Positions 25,469 to 33,094 of a DNA stretch of 56,832 bases are shown piece after piece. The notes under the pieces were generated by a model. That model had not been told where the DNA came from and searched no databases. It was given only the letters and a program-made list of their open reading frames with translations. This DNA is from DATMNI01 sp035570275. GTDB lineage: Bacteria > Acidobacteriota > Terriglobia > Bryobacterales > Bryobacteraceae. Positions within the stretch are counted from its first letter, which is position 1; each line of letters begins with the position of its first letter. Both the position numbers and the translations under genes were made by a program. The stretch covers positions 1-56,832 of the forward strand of contig DATMNI010000047.1 of the NCBI GenBank assembly GCA_035570275.1, in the 5' to 3' direction.

Positions 25469-26866
25469 TTACCGCATCCCGAAGCAATACAGCGCCGCTA
25501 CGGTTCGCACGTATAACCGGCCATCGGCAATTGCGGGCGTGGCGAAGATCTCCTCATCCAGTGCGTTCGCGGCCAGCAGCTCCTGCTGCCCGCCAGCGCG
25601 CAACACCGCAACCACCCCGTTGTGCGAGGCCAGAAAAATCTTGCCGTCCCCCGCCACCGGCGACGCATAGTAGTTGTCGGACACTCCGCGCACCCGGTCC
25701 TGGCGCAGCATCTGCCCCGTCCCCGCGTCGAGCGTGGTCAGCACGCCGCGATCGTTCACCATGTAGACCACATCCCGGTACACCACAAGCGAAGGCAACT
25801 GCGGCACCGACCGCTGATATTTCCACACCAGCCTGGCAGTCGCATCTCCCCGCGAGCCCATCCGGAATACATACAAACCGTTCTCCGCCGCCATAACCGC
25901 CCGATACAGGTTCCACTCACTTTCCACGATCTGCCCGCGCCCGCCAGTGTCGATAAACGGCCAATACTTTTTCGTCCGCTCGTCGGATACCTCTTCCTTC
26001 TGAATAGCGCCGTCTTTGTTGGCATCATCGCGGGCGAGCAGTTCCTGCCAGGTGGGGAGCGAAACCTGCTTGCCGGGGTCGTTCTCCGGAGTGTTGAATC
26101 CGGAGACGTAAACCAGGTCCCCGACCACTACGGCCACCGATTTCATCTCGCTAGGCAATCCGCGCACCCACCACATCGCTTCACCATCCCGCGCGGAATA
26201 AACATCCATCCGGAAACTTGCCGGAGCCAGGATCAAAGAAGGACTGCCGGTCCGCGTTACCACCACGGGAGTAGAAGCCCCGCTCAGCGCCTCAGGCCGC
26301 GGCTTCTGCCAGCGAACTTTCCCATCGTTCCGTCCCACCGCCACGATGAACGAGTTCTTGTCCTGGTCGATCGACAGCACCACCACGTCATCCGCCAGAA
26401 CCGGGGAAACGCCGACGCCATACACATTCGTGAAGGGGCCCAGCGGCAGCCTCCACCGCTCCTTCCCATCCCGTGTGTAGCTCAATAGCCCGAAGTCGGG
26501 AAAGAACGCATAGACAGATTCACCATCCGTCACTGGAGTGGGTGACGCCGGGTTATTCAAGGAATGCAGTTTCTCGCGCCGCGGCCGCGGAGCCTCCCTC
26601 CTCCACAGAGTCCGCCCGGTGCCCGGTTCCAGACAAAGGGTGAAGAGCCGATCATGCTCAACCGCCGTCAAATAGATACGCCCGCCGCCAATCACGGGCG
26701 ACGAGTGGCCGGGAGGCAATGGGGTGCGCCAGATGAGATTCTTGCCCGCTCCGAACTCCGACGGCAACCCAGCGCCCTCCGAGACTCCCGTTCCGTTGGG
26801 ACCACGGAACCGGTCCCACTGCCCCCAGGCTGCCGAACACAGGACGAAGAACCACACCATTCGCAT
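25469..26866 (-). CDS. Secreted PQQ-type beta-propeller with EF-hand-like loop (paralogue 1)
   Basis: A 465-residue protein from the ATG at 26866 (MRMVWFFVLCSAAWGQWDRF, signal peptide). Propeller blades include GGGRIYLTAVEHDRLFTLCL, DGESVYAFFPDFGLLSYTRD and ASPVAGDGKIFLASHNGVVA. Inserted between blades is an EF-hand/dockerin-like calcium loop, RDDANKDGAIQKEEV, with a weaker second one (DTGGRGQIVESEW). The longer frame to 27235 only translates the tandem hairpin repeats upstream. It is divergent from a 465-residue paralogue (27271-28668) with identical layout, so the pair is probably an old inverted duplication. Role unknown; likely periplasmic. Confidence 0.85.
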   Translation of the reverse strand: MRMVWFFVLCSAAWGQWDRFRGPNGTGVSEGAGLPSEFGAGKNLIWRTPLPPGHSSPVIGGGRIYLTAVEHDRLFTLCLEPGTGRTLWRREAPRPRREKLHSLNNPASPTPVTDGESVYAFFPDFGLLSYTRDGKERWRLPLGPFTNVYGVGVSPVLADDVVVLSIDQDKNSFIVAVGRNDGKVRWQKPRPEALSGASTPVVVTRTGSPSLILAPASFRMDVYSARDGEAMWWVRGLPSEMKSVAVVVGDLVYVSGFNTPENDPGKQVSLPTWQELLARDDANKDGAIQKEEVSDERTKKYWPFIDTGGRGQIVESEWNLYRAVMAAENGLYVFRMGSRGDATARLVWKYQRSVPQLPSLVVYRDVVYMVNDRGVLTTLDAGTGQMLRQDRVRGVSDNYYASPVAGDGKIFLASHNGVVAVLRAGGQQELLAANALDEEIFATPAIADGRLYVRTVAALYCFGMR

Positions 26867-26902
26867 TGCCTCATCATGACACAACGTTTGTACATTTCCG
26901 GG

Positions 26903-27030
26903 AGAAGGTGGGACAGACCATCGTCTTTCGTGGTCTGTCATGCCTCGCCAGACACTCGCCGGTGTAGAAGGTGGGACAGACCATCGCCTTTCGTGGTCTG
27001 TCATGCCTCGCCAGACACTCGCCGGTGTAG
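26903..27030. repeat. 63-bp tandem repeat, each unit with a 9-bp-stem hairpin
   Basis: Two nearly identical units start at 26903 and 26966 (AGAAGGTGGGACAGACCATC...). Each contains GACAGACCA-n10-TGGTCTGTC, a strong inverted repeat, then ATGCCTCGCCAGACACTCGC. A partial, diverged echo (GACAGACGACAAAACCCGAT) is near 27166-27190. The whole lies in the 404-base divergent interval between the two propeller paralogues, so it may influence either promoter. No gene is seen there. Confidence 0.8.
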
Positions 27031-27270
27031 TTTTAAACGCGGGCCTGGATGGGGAGGCGGTTCGCCGCCTCACGTCCACGCGATCACCGCACCCCATGCC
27101 GCAAATGCCCACCATCATGCGATGGCTGAAAGAGAGAACCATAGCGATGGTCAAGCGAGCTGGGTGACAGACGACAAAACCCGATCGTCCCACTTTGGTC
27201 CGACCAGAATGTAGAAACTCCAGAGGCGGCCACAATCACCGCTGACCGGTTAGCTGATAGGCTGTAGGAA

Positions 27271-28668
27271 ATGCGGCAATTTCTTCCGCTTGCCCTGCTC
27301 ACCGCCACCGCGGCCGTGGCCGCCGACTGGCCGCAGTTCCGCGGTCCCAATGGCCTCGGCGTGTCCGCCGACAAGCATTTGCCCGTCCAGTTCGGCCCGG
27401 AAAAGAACGTCGTCTGGAAGACCGGGCTGCCACCCGGCCATTCTTCCCCTATCCTCGCCGGCCCGCGCATCTTCGTCACCGCCTACGAAGGTCAGAAGCT
27501 CCTCACGATCGCGCTCGACCGCTCGACCGGCAAGATCCTCTGGAAGCGTGAAGCGCCGCGGCCGCGCCAGGAGTTCATGCAGTCGACCAACAGTCCCGCT
27601 TCCGGTTCGCCAGTCAGCGACGGCCGCAACGTCTATGTGTTCTTCGGCGACTTCGGGATTCTCTGTTACGGAGTGGACGGGGAAGACCGTTGGCGCGTCC
27701 CTCTGGGCCCGTTCAATAACGCCAACGGCCACGGCACGTCGCCCGTCCTGATCGACGACATGCTCATCCTGATCTGCGATCAGGACACGGATTCCTATGT
27801 CCTGGCGCTGGATAAAGCCACCGGGCAGGTCCGTTACCGCATCGAACGGCCCGAGGTGACACGCAGCTATTCGATCCCAACGGTCTATCGGCCGAAGAGC
27901 GGCCCCGCCGAGTTGATCATCCCCGGCTCTTATCTGGTGATCGCCTACAATCTGGCGACCGGCGAGAAGTTGTGGTGGGTGCGCGGCATGTCCTGGCAAC
28001 AGAAGTCCGCCGCCGTGGTGGATGGCGATGTGGTTTATGTCTGCGGATGGGAGTCGGGCGGCGACAGCGCGACGCCGGCCGAATCGCCAACCTGGGAAGA
28101 AGCGCTGGCGCGCTATGACACGGATCACGATGGCAAGCTCACGCCTACCGAAGTCATGCCGGAATTCCGCAACTTCGGCGAATACGATCTGGATCGCGAT
28201 CAAACGATCAATGAACGGGAGTGGAATTTCTATCGCGCGCGCAAAGCCTCGCAGAATATCTTCGTGGCGATCCGCGCCGGCGGACGCGGGGATGTGACCA
28301 ATAAACGGGTATTGTGGCGTTATCGCAAATCGCTGCCCAACGTGCCCTCGCCCCTGCTTTATGAAGGTGTGCTGTACCTGGTGAGAGATGGCGGCGTCAT
28401 GACCAGCCTGGATCCGCGAACCGGCGAACCGTACAAAATAGACCGCCTGCGAGGGGCGCTGGACCGCTACTGGTCCTCGCCCGTGGCCGGCGACGGCAAG
28501 ATCTACGTCTTAAGCGAAAGCGGCAAGCTCACCGTGCTCAGGGCCGACGCCGATTGGCAAATTCTGGCCCAAAACGACCTGGAGGATACCTGTTTCAGCA
28601 CCCCTGCGATCGGCGATTCGCGCTTGTACGTCCGCACCCGCTCCGCACTCTACTGCTTCGGCAAATAG
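27271..28668 (+). CDS. Secreted PQQ-type beta-propeller with EF-hand-like loops (paralogue 2)
   Basis: A 465-residue protein with leader MRQFLPLALLTATAAVAADW followed by the family opening PQFRGPNGLGVS. Blades include GRNVYVFFGDFGILCYGVDG and SSPVAGDGKIYVLSESGKLT. Two calcium-loop-like segments, YDTDHDGKLTPTEV and DLDRDQTINEREW, sit between blades, clearer than in the paralogue. It shows no catalytic features of quinoprotein dehydrogenases. It faces the convergent quinoprotein dehydrogenase gene with 7 bases between stops. Confidence 0.87.
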   Translation: MRQFLPLALLTATAAVAADWPQFRGPNGLGVSADKHLPVQFGPEKNVVWKTGLPPGHSSPILAGPRIFVTAYEGQKLLTIALDRSTGKILWKREAPRPRQEFMQSTNSPASGSPVSDGRNVYVFFGDFGILCYGVDGEDRWRVPLGPFNNANGHGTSPVLIDDMLILICDQDTDSYVLALDKATGQVRYRIERPEVTRSYSIPTVYRPKSGPAELIIPGSYLVIAYNLATGEKLWWVRGMSWQQKSAAVVDGDVVYVCGWESGGDSATPAESPTWEEALARYDTDHDGKLTPTEVMPEFRNFGEYDLDRDQTINEREWNFYRARKASQNIFVAIRAGGRGDVTNKRVLWRYRKSLPNVPSPLLYEGVLYLVRDGGVMTSLDPRTGEPYKIDRLRGALDRYWSSPVAGDGKIYVLSESGKLTVLRADADWQILAQNDLEDTCFSTPAIGDSRLYVRTRSALYCFGK

Positions 28669-28675
28669 GATTATT

Positions 28676-30286
28676 TCACTCCAGACCGAACACGTACAGC
28701 GCATTGCCAATCGACATGGCTATGTACTGCTTCCCATCGCTCATATAACTCATCGGATTGCTGCGTGATTGGCCGCCGGCCTGAAAGCGCCATAGGGGTT
28801 TCCCCGTCGCCGCATCCAGCGCGTAGAACTGACCTTCGTTAGTGGCCCCGAATACGATATTTCCGGCCGTGGAGAGCAGCCCCGCCCATGGCGGCGAAAA
28901 CAGGCGGTGTTCCCAAACCACCTCCGCCGTCGCCGGGTTCAGCGCGCGAACCGCGCCCCATTCCTCCTCGCCCGGGATACTTCGGAATCCCCCGCCATTG
29001 AACTGCTCGCCCTCTTTGTAGTCCGGGTCTCCCGTGAAATACACGGAGCCGGCCTCGCGCGCCGCCACATATAACAACCCCGTTTTAGGGCTATAAGTCG
29101 GGCTGTACCAGTTATTCCCGCCCGATACCGACGGCCACACCGGCGCGCCTTCCAGAGTCGGAGTTATGTTGGGTTGCAGGATGGGGCGTCCGCTATCGTC
29201 CAGACCTTTGGCCCACGTCTGCTTCACGTACGGTTTCCCCAGAAGAAACTCGCCCGTGTTGCGGTCCAGCGCGTAATAGAAGCCGTTGCGATTCGGCAAA
29301 ACCACCAGCTTGCGCATAGCGCCGCGAACTTCGCGCTCCACCAATATGGGAATCTGGGTGGAGTCCCAGTCGTGAACGTCGTGCGGGGTGAATTGGAAGT
29401 GCCACTTCAGCACGCCGGTATCGGCATTAAGCGCCACGATGCAATCGGAGTACAGGTTGGCTCCGCCTCGAGTGTCACCGTTCCAATCCGGCCCCGGATT
29501 GCCCGTACCCCAGAAAATCAGGTTGGTAGCCGGATCGTAGGCGCCCGTCGTCCAGGTGGTCGCGGAGCCGGTTTTCCAGGTATCGCCCGCCCAGGAGTCA
29601 TGCCCCGGTTCTCCCGGTCCCGGCACCGTCCAGAATCGCCAGGCGCGCTTTCCCGTCTTGGCGTCATACGCATCCAGAAAGCCTCGCACACCGTACTCGC
29701 CGCCCGCCATGCCGATCACGATTTTGTCCTTGATGGCGAGCGGGGCCACGGTGATCGAGTATCCCGCCTTGTGATTGGCTACGGCAGTGTCCCAGCGAAC
29801 CGCGCCGGTCTTGGCATCCAGCGCAACCAGATGCGCGTCCACCGTGCCCACATAAATCAGATCGCCTAGGATCGCGACGCCGCGATTGACTTCGCCGCAG
29901 CAGACTCTTATATCGTTCGGGAAAACGCGGCGGTACTTCCACAGCGGCTTGCCCGTGCGCGTATCGAGCGCCGTCACATGGCTGGGAGGCTCGGTGATGT
30001 ACATCACGCCATCGGCAACCAATGGCGTGGTCTCGAATCTCTGGAGCGAGTTTACCTGATGCACCCAGATGGGCCGCAATCCCGCCACGTTCCGATCGTT
30101 GATCCGATCCAGAGGGGAATACCGGTGGCCCGAGTAATTACCCGAGTAAGTAAGCCAGTTACCCGGCTCCTTTTCAGAACTCAAGATGCGTTCATTAGTC
30201 AACTGTCCCATCAGCGGCATTGCCGCCGCTATTACTAACAGGAATCTCATTCTGGGCCTCATTTTCATTGGGGGCCTCATTCTCAT
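28676..30286 (-). CDS. PQQ-dependent alcohol dehydrogenase (quinoprotein), lanthanide-type motif
   Basis: A 536-residue periplasmic quinoprotein with a leader (RFLLVIAAAMPLMGQ). Key features: adjacent cysteines C129-C130 that form the vicinal disulfide over PQQ, E197 in GGEYG and N263 in TGNPGP as metal ligands, and the catalytic Asp306 in TPHDVHDWDSTQ. Asp308 two residues later matches the extra metal ligand that marks lanthanide-dependent XoxF-type enzymes. The N-terminus MRMRPPMKMRPRMRF is repetitive, with several candidate ATGs; the first overlaps the cytochrome stop by 4 bases (ATGA). The upstream diheme cytochrome is the probable electron acceptor. Confidence 0.92.
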   Translation of the reverse strand: MRMRPPMKMRPRMRFLLVIAAAMPLMGQLTNERILSSEKEPGNWLTYSGNYSGHRYSPLDRINDRNVAGLRPIWVHQVNSLQRFETTPLVADGVMYITEPPSHVTALDTRTGKPLWKYRRVFPNDIRVCCGEVNRGVAILGDLIYVGTVDAHLVALDAKTGAVRWDTAVANHKAGYSITVAPLAIKDKIVIGMAGGEYGVRGFLDAYDAKTGKRAWRFWTVPGPGEPGHDSWAGDTWKTGSATTWTTGAYDPATNLIFWGTGNPGPDWNGDTRGGANLYSDCIVALNADTGVLKWHFQFTPHDVHDWDSTQIPILVEREVRGAMRKLVVLPNRNGFYYALDRNTGEFLLGKPYVKQTWAKGLDDSGRPILQPNITPTLEGAPVWPSVSGGNNWYSPTYSPKTGLLYVAAREAGSVYFTGDPDYKEGEQFNGGGFRSIPGEEEWGAVRALNPATAEVVWEHRLFSPPWAGLLSTAGNIVFGATNEGQFYALDAATGKPLWRFQAGGQSRSNPMSYMSDGKQYIAMSIGNALYVFGLE

Positions 30287-31062
30287 TGGCCGCCTCTCAG
30301 TCCGGCCAGATACGCGATGATGTCATTGAGTTCCCCATCGTCAAATTTCTGTCGATAGGACGGCATGACCGTGCGCCGCTCCACCTTTAATTCAGCCACA
30401 TCCTGCTTCCAGAACGAATGCATCTTGTCGTCGAAACCGCGTACCTGAATCGACCAGGAGTCTTCATTGAGCCGGACACCTGAAACTGCCTCCCCCGCGC
30501 GGGTCTTCAGTTCGACTATGCGGAATTGGTCGGGAATATCGCGGGCCGGATCGAGCAATTTGGCCCGGAGGTGAGACGCACCTCTGCGTACGCCGATGTC
30601 GGTAAGCGCGGGGCCAGTCCGTCCGCCCTCCAAACCGATCGCGTGGCACTGCAGACAACCGCCCTTCCCATGCACAAGCTGAGATCCGCGCGCCGCATCG
30701 CCGCGCACCACTTCCGCGGACAGCCGGCCGAGGGTCCGCACGAAGGCGGCAAGCTGCCAGATTTCACGAGGCGTCATGTTGGATGCCGGCATTTCGGTTT
30801 CCGGAATACCGTAACGAATCACCAGATAAAGACTGCTATTCTGCGCGGCGCGTGGCAGGACTGGTACGGCCAGATTCGCGCCCTTCCCGCCGTCGCCCTC
30901 CGGCCCGTGGCATCCGGCACAACGGCCGCCATACAGTTTTTTCCCTTGCGTGAGATCCGCCGGAGTTGTGTAGGGGTTCTGGTCTCCAACCTGTACATCC
31001 GCCATCTGCGGCAGTTGGAGAAAAAACAGAGCCGCTAACCAAATCATCCAGGCACCTCCCAT
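30283..31062 (-). CDS. Exported diheme cytochrome c
   Basis: A 259-residue protein with N-terminal leader (MIWLAALFFLQLPQMA) and two heme-binding CxxCH motifs: CAGCH at 48-52 and CLQCH at 136-140. The C-terminal region (ELKTRAGEAVSGVRLNEDSW, VMPSYRQKFDDGELNDIIAY) matches the Met-containing end of the second cytochrome domain, of the type seen in putative heme-binding acidobacterial proteins. It is translationally coupled to the quinoprotein dehydrogenase downstream and most likely accepts its electrons in the periplasm. Upstream, 31063-31301 holds an imperfect tandem of ATACGGCAGGGTG and the ArsR operator. Confidence 0.92.
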   Translation of the reverse strand: MGGAWMIWLAALFFLQLPQMADVQVGDQNPYTTPADLTQGKKLYGGRCAGCHGPEGDGGKGANLAVPVLPRAAQNSSLYLVIRYGIPETEMPASNMTPREIWQLAAFVRTLGRLSAEVVRGDAARGSQLVHGKGGCLQCHAIGLEGGRTGPALTDIGVRRGASHLRAKLLDPARDIPDQFRIVELKTRAGEAVSGVRLNEDSWSIQVRGFDDKMHSFWKQDVAELKVERRTVMPSYRQKFDDGELNDIIAYLAGLRGGQ

Positions 31063-31271
31063 AAAAGATGGGGCTTAAGTATATCAAATCCGGCGAGACT
31101 GCGCTGTTTGAGAAATACGGCAGGGTGAGATACGGCAGGGTGCCGATCGCCTTACTCGCATAGCCCTCTGCGGCGCCCCGCGAGAATCCCGTTCGTCAGA
31201 GAAGTCTCGCTGTTATTCCGCTTGACCACACGTCGCGGGGAAACTCCCGAATCCTTTGCATGATTGATTGC

Positions 31272-31301
31272 TATTCAAGTATGTGGTTGAATAGTTGAAT
31301 A
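31272..31301. promoter_or_regulatory. Probable ArsR-type operator (three half-sites)
   Basis: TATTCAA (31272-31278) faces TTGAATA (31287-31293) as a perfect 7-base inverted repeat with an 8-base spacer. A third TTGAATA (31295-31301) directly abuts the GTG start of the regulator gene. A/T-rich TTGAAT-type dyads are typical targets of ArsR/SmtB dimers. Occupancy here would block initiation, so autorepression is expected. There is no Shine-Dalgarno sequence in the same interval. Confidence 0.65.
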
Positions 31302-31988
31302 GTGAAACCGGCCCTGAAGCGGCAGTTCAAAGACCAGCTCTTTGAGCAGTTCGCGCGTATCGGCAAGGCGCTTTCCAACGGGCGCCGGCTTGAACTGTTG
31401 GAATTGCTTGCTCAGCGGGAGCGCACCGTCGAGGAGCTTGCGGCTGAGTCGGCAATGTCCGTTGCGAACTGCTCGCGGCACCTCCAGGTGCTTCGCGGTG
31501 CGCAACTTGTCGAGGTTCGCCGTGAAGGGCTTTATGCCCGCTACCGATTGGCTGACGAACAGGTGCTGAGCCTTTGGCTGTCGTTCCGTCAGCTTGGCGA
31601 AGCACGGCTCGCTGAGGTGCGGCGAGTTGTTGAAACCTATCTGAAAGATCGGCAGGCGCTTCAAGCGATAACGAACGAAGAGCTGATCGCCCGCCTTGGA
31701 AAACGGGATGTTGTCGTTCTCGATGTCCGGCCGGAGGAGGAATTTAGCGCGGGACACATCGCCGCGGCCCAGTCCATGCCGATCGCAGAGCTGCAAAGAC
31801 GCCTCAAGGAGATTCCGAAACGGAGCACTGTGGTCGCCTACTGCCGGGGGCCGTACTGCGTGTTTGCCGACGAGGCGGTGTCCTTGCTCCGCAAGCATGG
31901 TTACGAAGCCCTCCGGCTGCAGACCGGGTTCCCCGAGTGGAAGATTCAGGGCTTACCGATCGCCACGGGGCTCGGAGCACCGCAATGA
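31302..31988 (+). CDS. ArsR-family regulator fused to a rhodanese domain
   Basis: A 228-residue protein. Residues 10-100 form a winged-helix ArsR domain (ALSNGRRLELLELLAQRERT; recognition helix around SVANCSRHLQVL, with Cys57). Residues about 120-225 form a rhodanese domain with VVVLDVRPEEEFSAGHI and the active-site loop CRGPYC (Cys181 and Cys186). Such fusions can sense sulfane sulfur through persulfidation, so the Cys pair suggests a persulfide or redox signal; this is inference. Start GTG at 31302, no clear ribosome site, operator immediately upstream. It overlaps the next gene by 4 bases and heads a five-gene operon. Confidence 0.9.
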   Translation: MKPALKRQFKDQLFEQFARIGKALSNGRRLELLELLAQRERTVEELAAESAMSVANCSRHLQVLRGAQLVEVRREGLYARYRLADEQVLSLWLSFRQLGEARLAEVRRVVETYLKDRQALQAITNEELIARLGKRDVVVLDVRPEEEFSAGHIAAAQSMPIAELQRRLKEIPKRSTVVAYCRGPYCVFADEAVSLLRKHGYEALRLQTGFPEWKIQGLPIATGLGAPQ

Positions 31989-33094
31989 GCCAACCAATGG
32001 AAACCGAAACTCTGCGGCAATGGCTCTCTAGCGGCAGGCCCGTTACCGTGCTCGATATCCGCACTCAAGAAGACCGGGCGCAATGGTCGATACCGGGGAG
32101 CATCCACATCGACGCTTACACCGAACTTAAGGCCGGAAGGCCGGGTGCGCTTGCAGACGCCGCCCTTCCCGCCGACGTCCCGGTTGTGACCATCTGCAAC
32201 ATGGGGCGTGTAAGCCGGACCGCCGCTCAGGTGCTCCAGCAGCGCGGCTTCGAGGCGCACTTCCTGGAAGGCGGGATGAAGTCGTGGAGCCTTGCCTGGA
32301 ACATGGCAGAGGTTCCCGTCAAAGATAAGCGCACTCGCATTATCCAGATACGGCGGACTGGGAAAGGATGTCTTTCCTATTTGGTCTGCTCTATGCAGGA
32401 CGCATTCGTAATTGACGCTTCCTTGCCGGCTCAAATCTACCTGGACCTTGCCGCCCATCACGGCTTACAAATTCGGTATGTGCTGGACACCCATATTCAC
32501 GCGGATCATCTTTCACGTTCACGGAGTTTGGCAAATAAGGCCGGTGCCGCACTTTGCCTTCCCCCACAAGGGCGGGTTCATTTTCCATTCACTCCCATTG
32601 CTCACGGCGATACCGTCACTCTTGGTAAGGCGACCCTTAGGGCCATTCGGAGCCCAGGTCACACGTTGGAGAGCACCTCATACATCATAAACGGTGAAGC
32701 GCTTTTCACCGGTGACACACTCTTCTTATCGGGTGTGGGAAGGCCGGACCTGCACGCCGATTCCGATACGGCGCGGGAACGTGCCCGGCTTCTCTATCAG
32801 ACGCTCAATCAACTTCTTGCCATCGGCCCGGATGTGCTCGTCCTTCCTGGACATGCAAGCGAACCGATCGCCTTTGACGCGGTGCCTCTATGTGCGCGCT
32901 TAGGCGATGTCGCCGAGAGGCTTCATGAGTGGCTCTCTTCCGAGGAAGGTTTTGTTGAGCGCATCCTGAAACGAATCCCACCAACACCCCCGAACTATAC
33001 GCACATTGTCGAGTTGAACGAGGCAGGGGTGTTGCCTGAGGGTGATCCGACTGATCTTGAGGCAGGGGCGAACCGTTGTGCTGTCTCCTCATAA
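31985..33094 (+). CDS. Rhodanese-persulfide dioxygenase (metallo-beta-lactamase) fusion
   Basis: A 369-residue protein. The N-terminal rhodanese domain has active Cys71 in TICNMGRVSRTA. It is followed by an MBL domain of the ETHE1/persulfide dioxygenase type: THIHADHLSRSRSLANKAGA (H170, H172, D174, H175), SPGHT (H226), LFTGDTLFLSGVGRPDLHAD (D244) and LVLPGHASEPIAFD. The known persulfide dioxygenase fusions carry rhodanese at the C-terminus; here the order is reversed. It should oxidise glutathione- or protein-persulfide sulfur to sulfite and shuttle sulfur through the rhodanese. ATG at 31985 overlaps the regulator stop. The longer frame to 31937 is not needed. Confidence 0.9.
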   Translation: MSQPMETETLRQWLSSGRPVTVLDIRTQEDRAQWSIPGSIHIDAYTELKAGRPGALADAALPADVPVVTICNMGRVSRTAAQVLQQRGFEAHFLEGGMKSWSLAWNMAEVPVKDKRTRIIQIRRTGKGCLSYLVCSMQDAFVIDASLPAQIYLDLAAHHGLQIRYVLDTHIHADHLSRSRSLANKAGAALCLPPQGRVHFPFTPIAHGDTVTLGKATLRAIRSPGHTLESTSYIINGEALFTGDTLFLSGVGRPDLHADSDTARERARLLYQTLNQLLAIGPDVLVLPGHASEPIAFDAVPLCARLGDVAERLHEWLSSEEGFVERILKRIPPTPPNYTHIVELNEAGVLPEGDPTDLEAGANRCAVSS

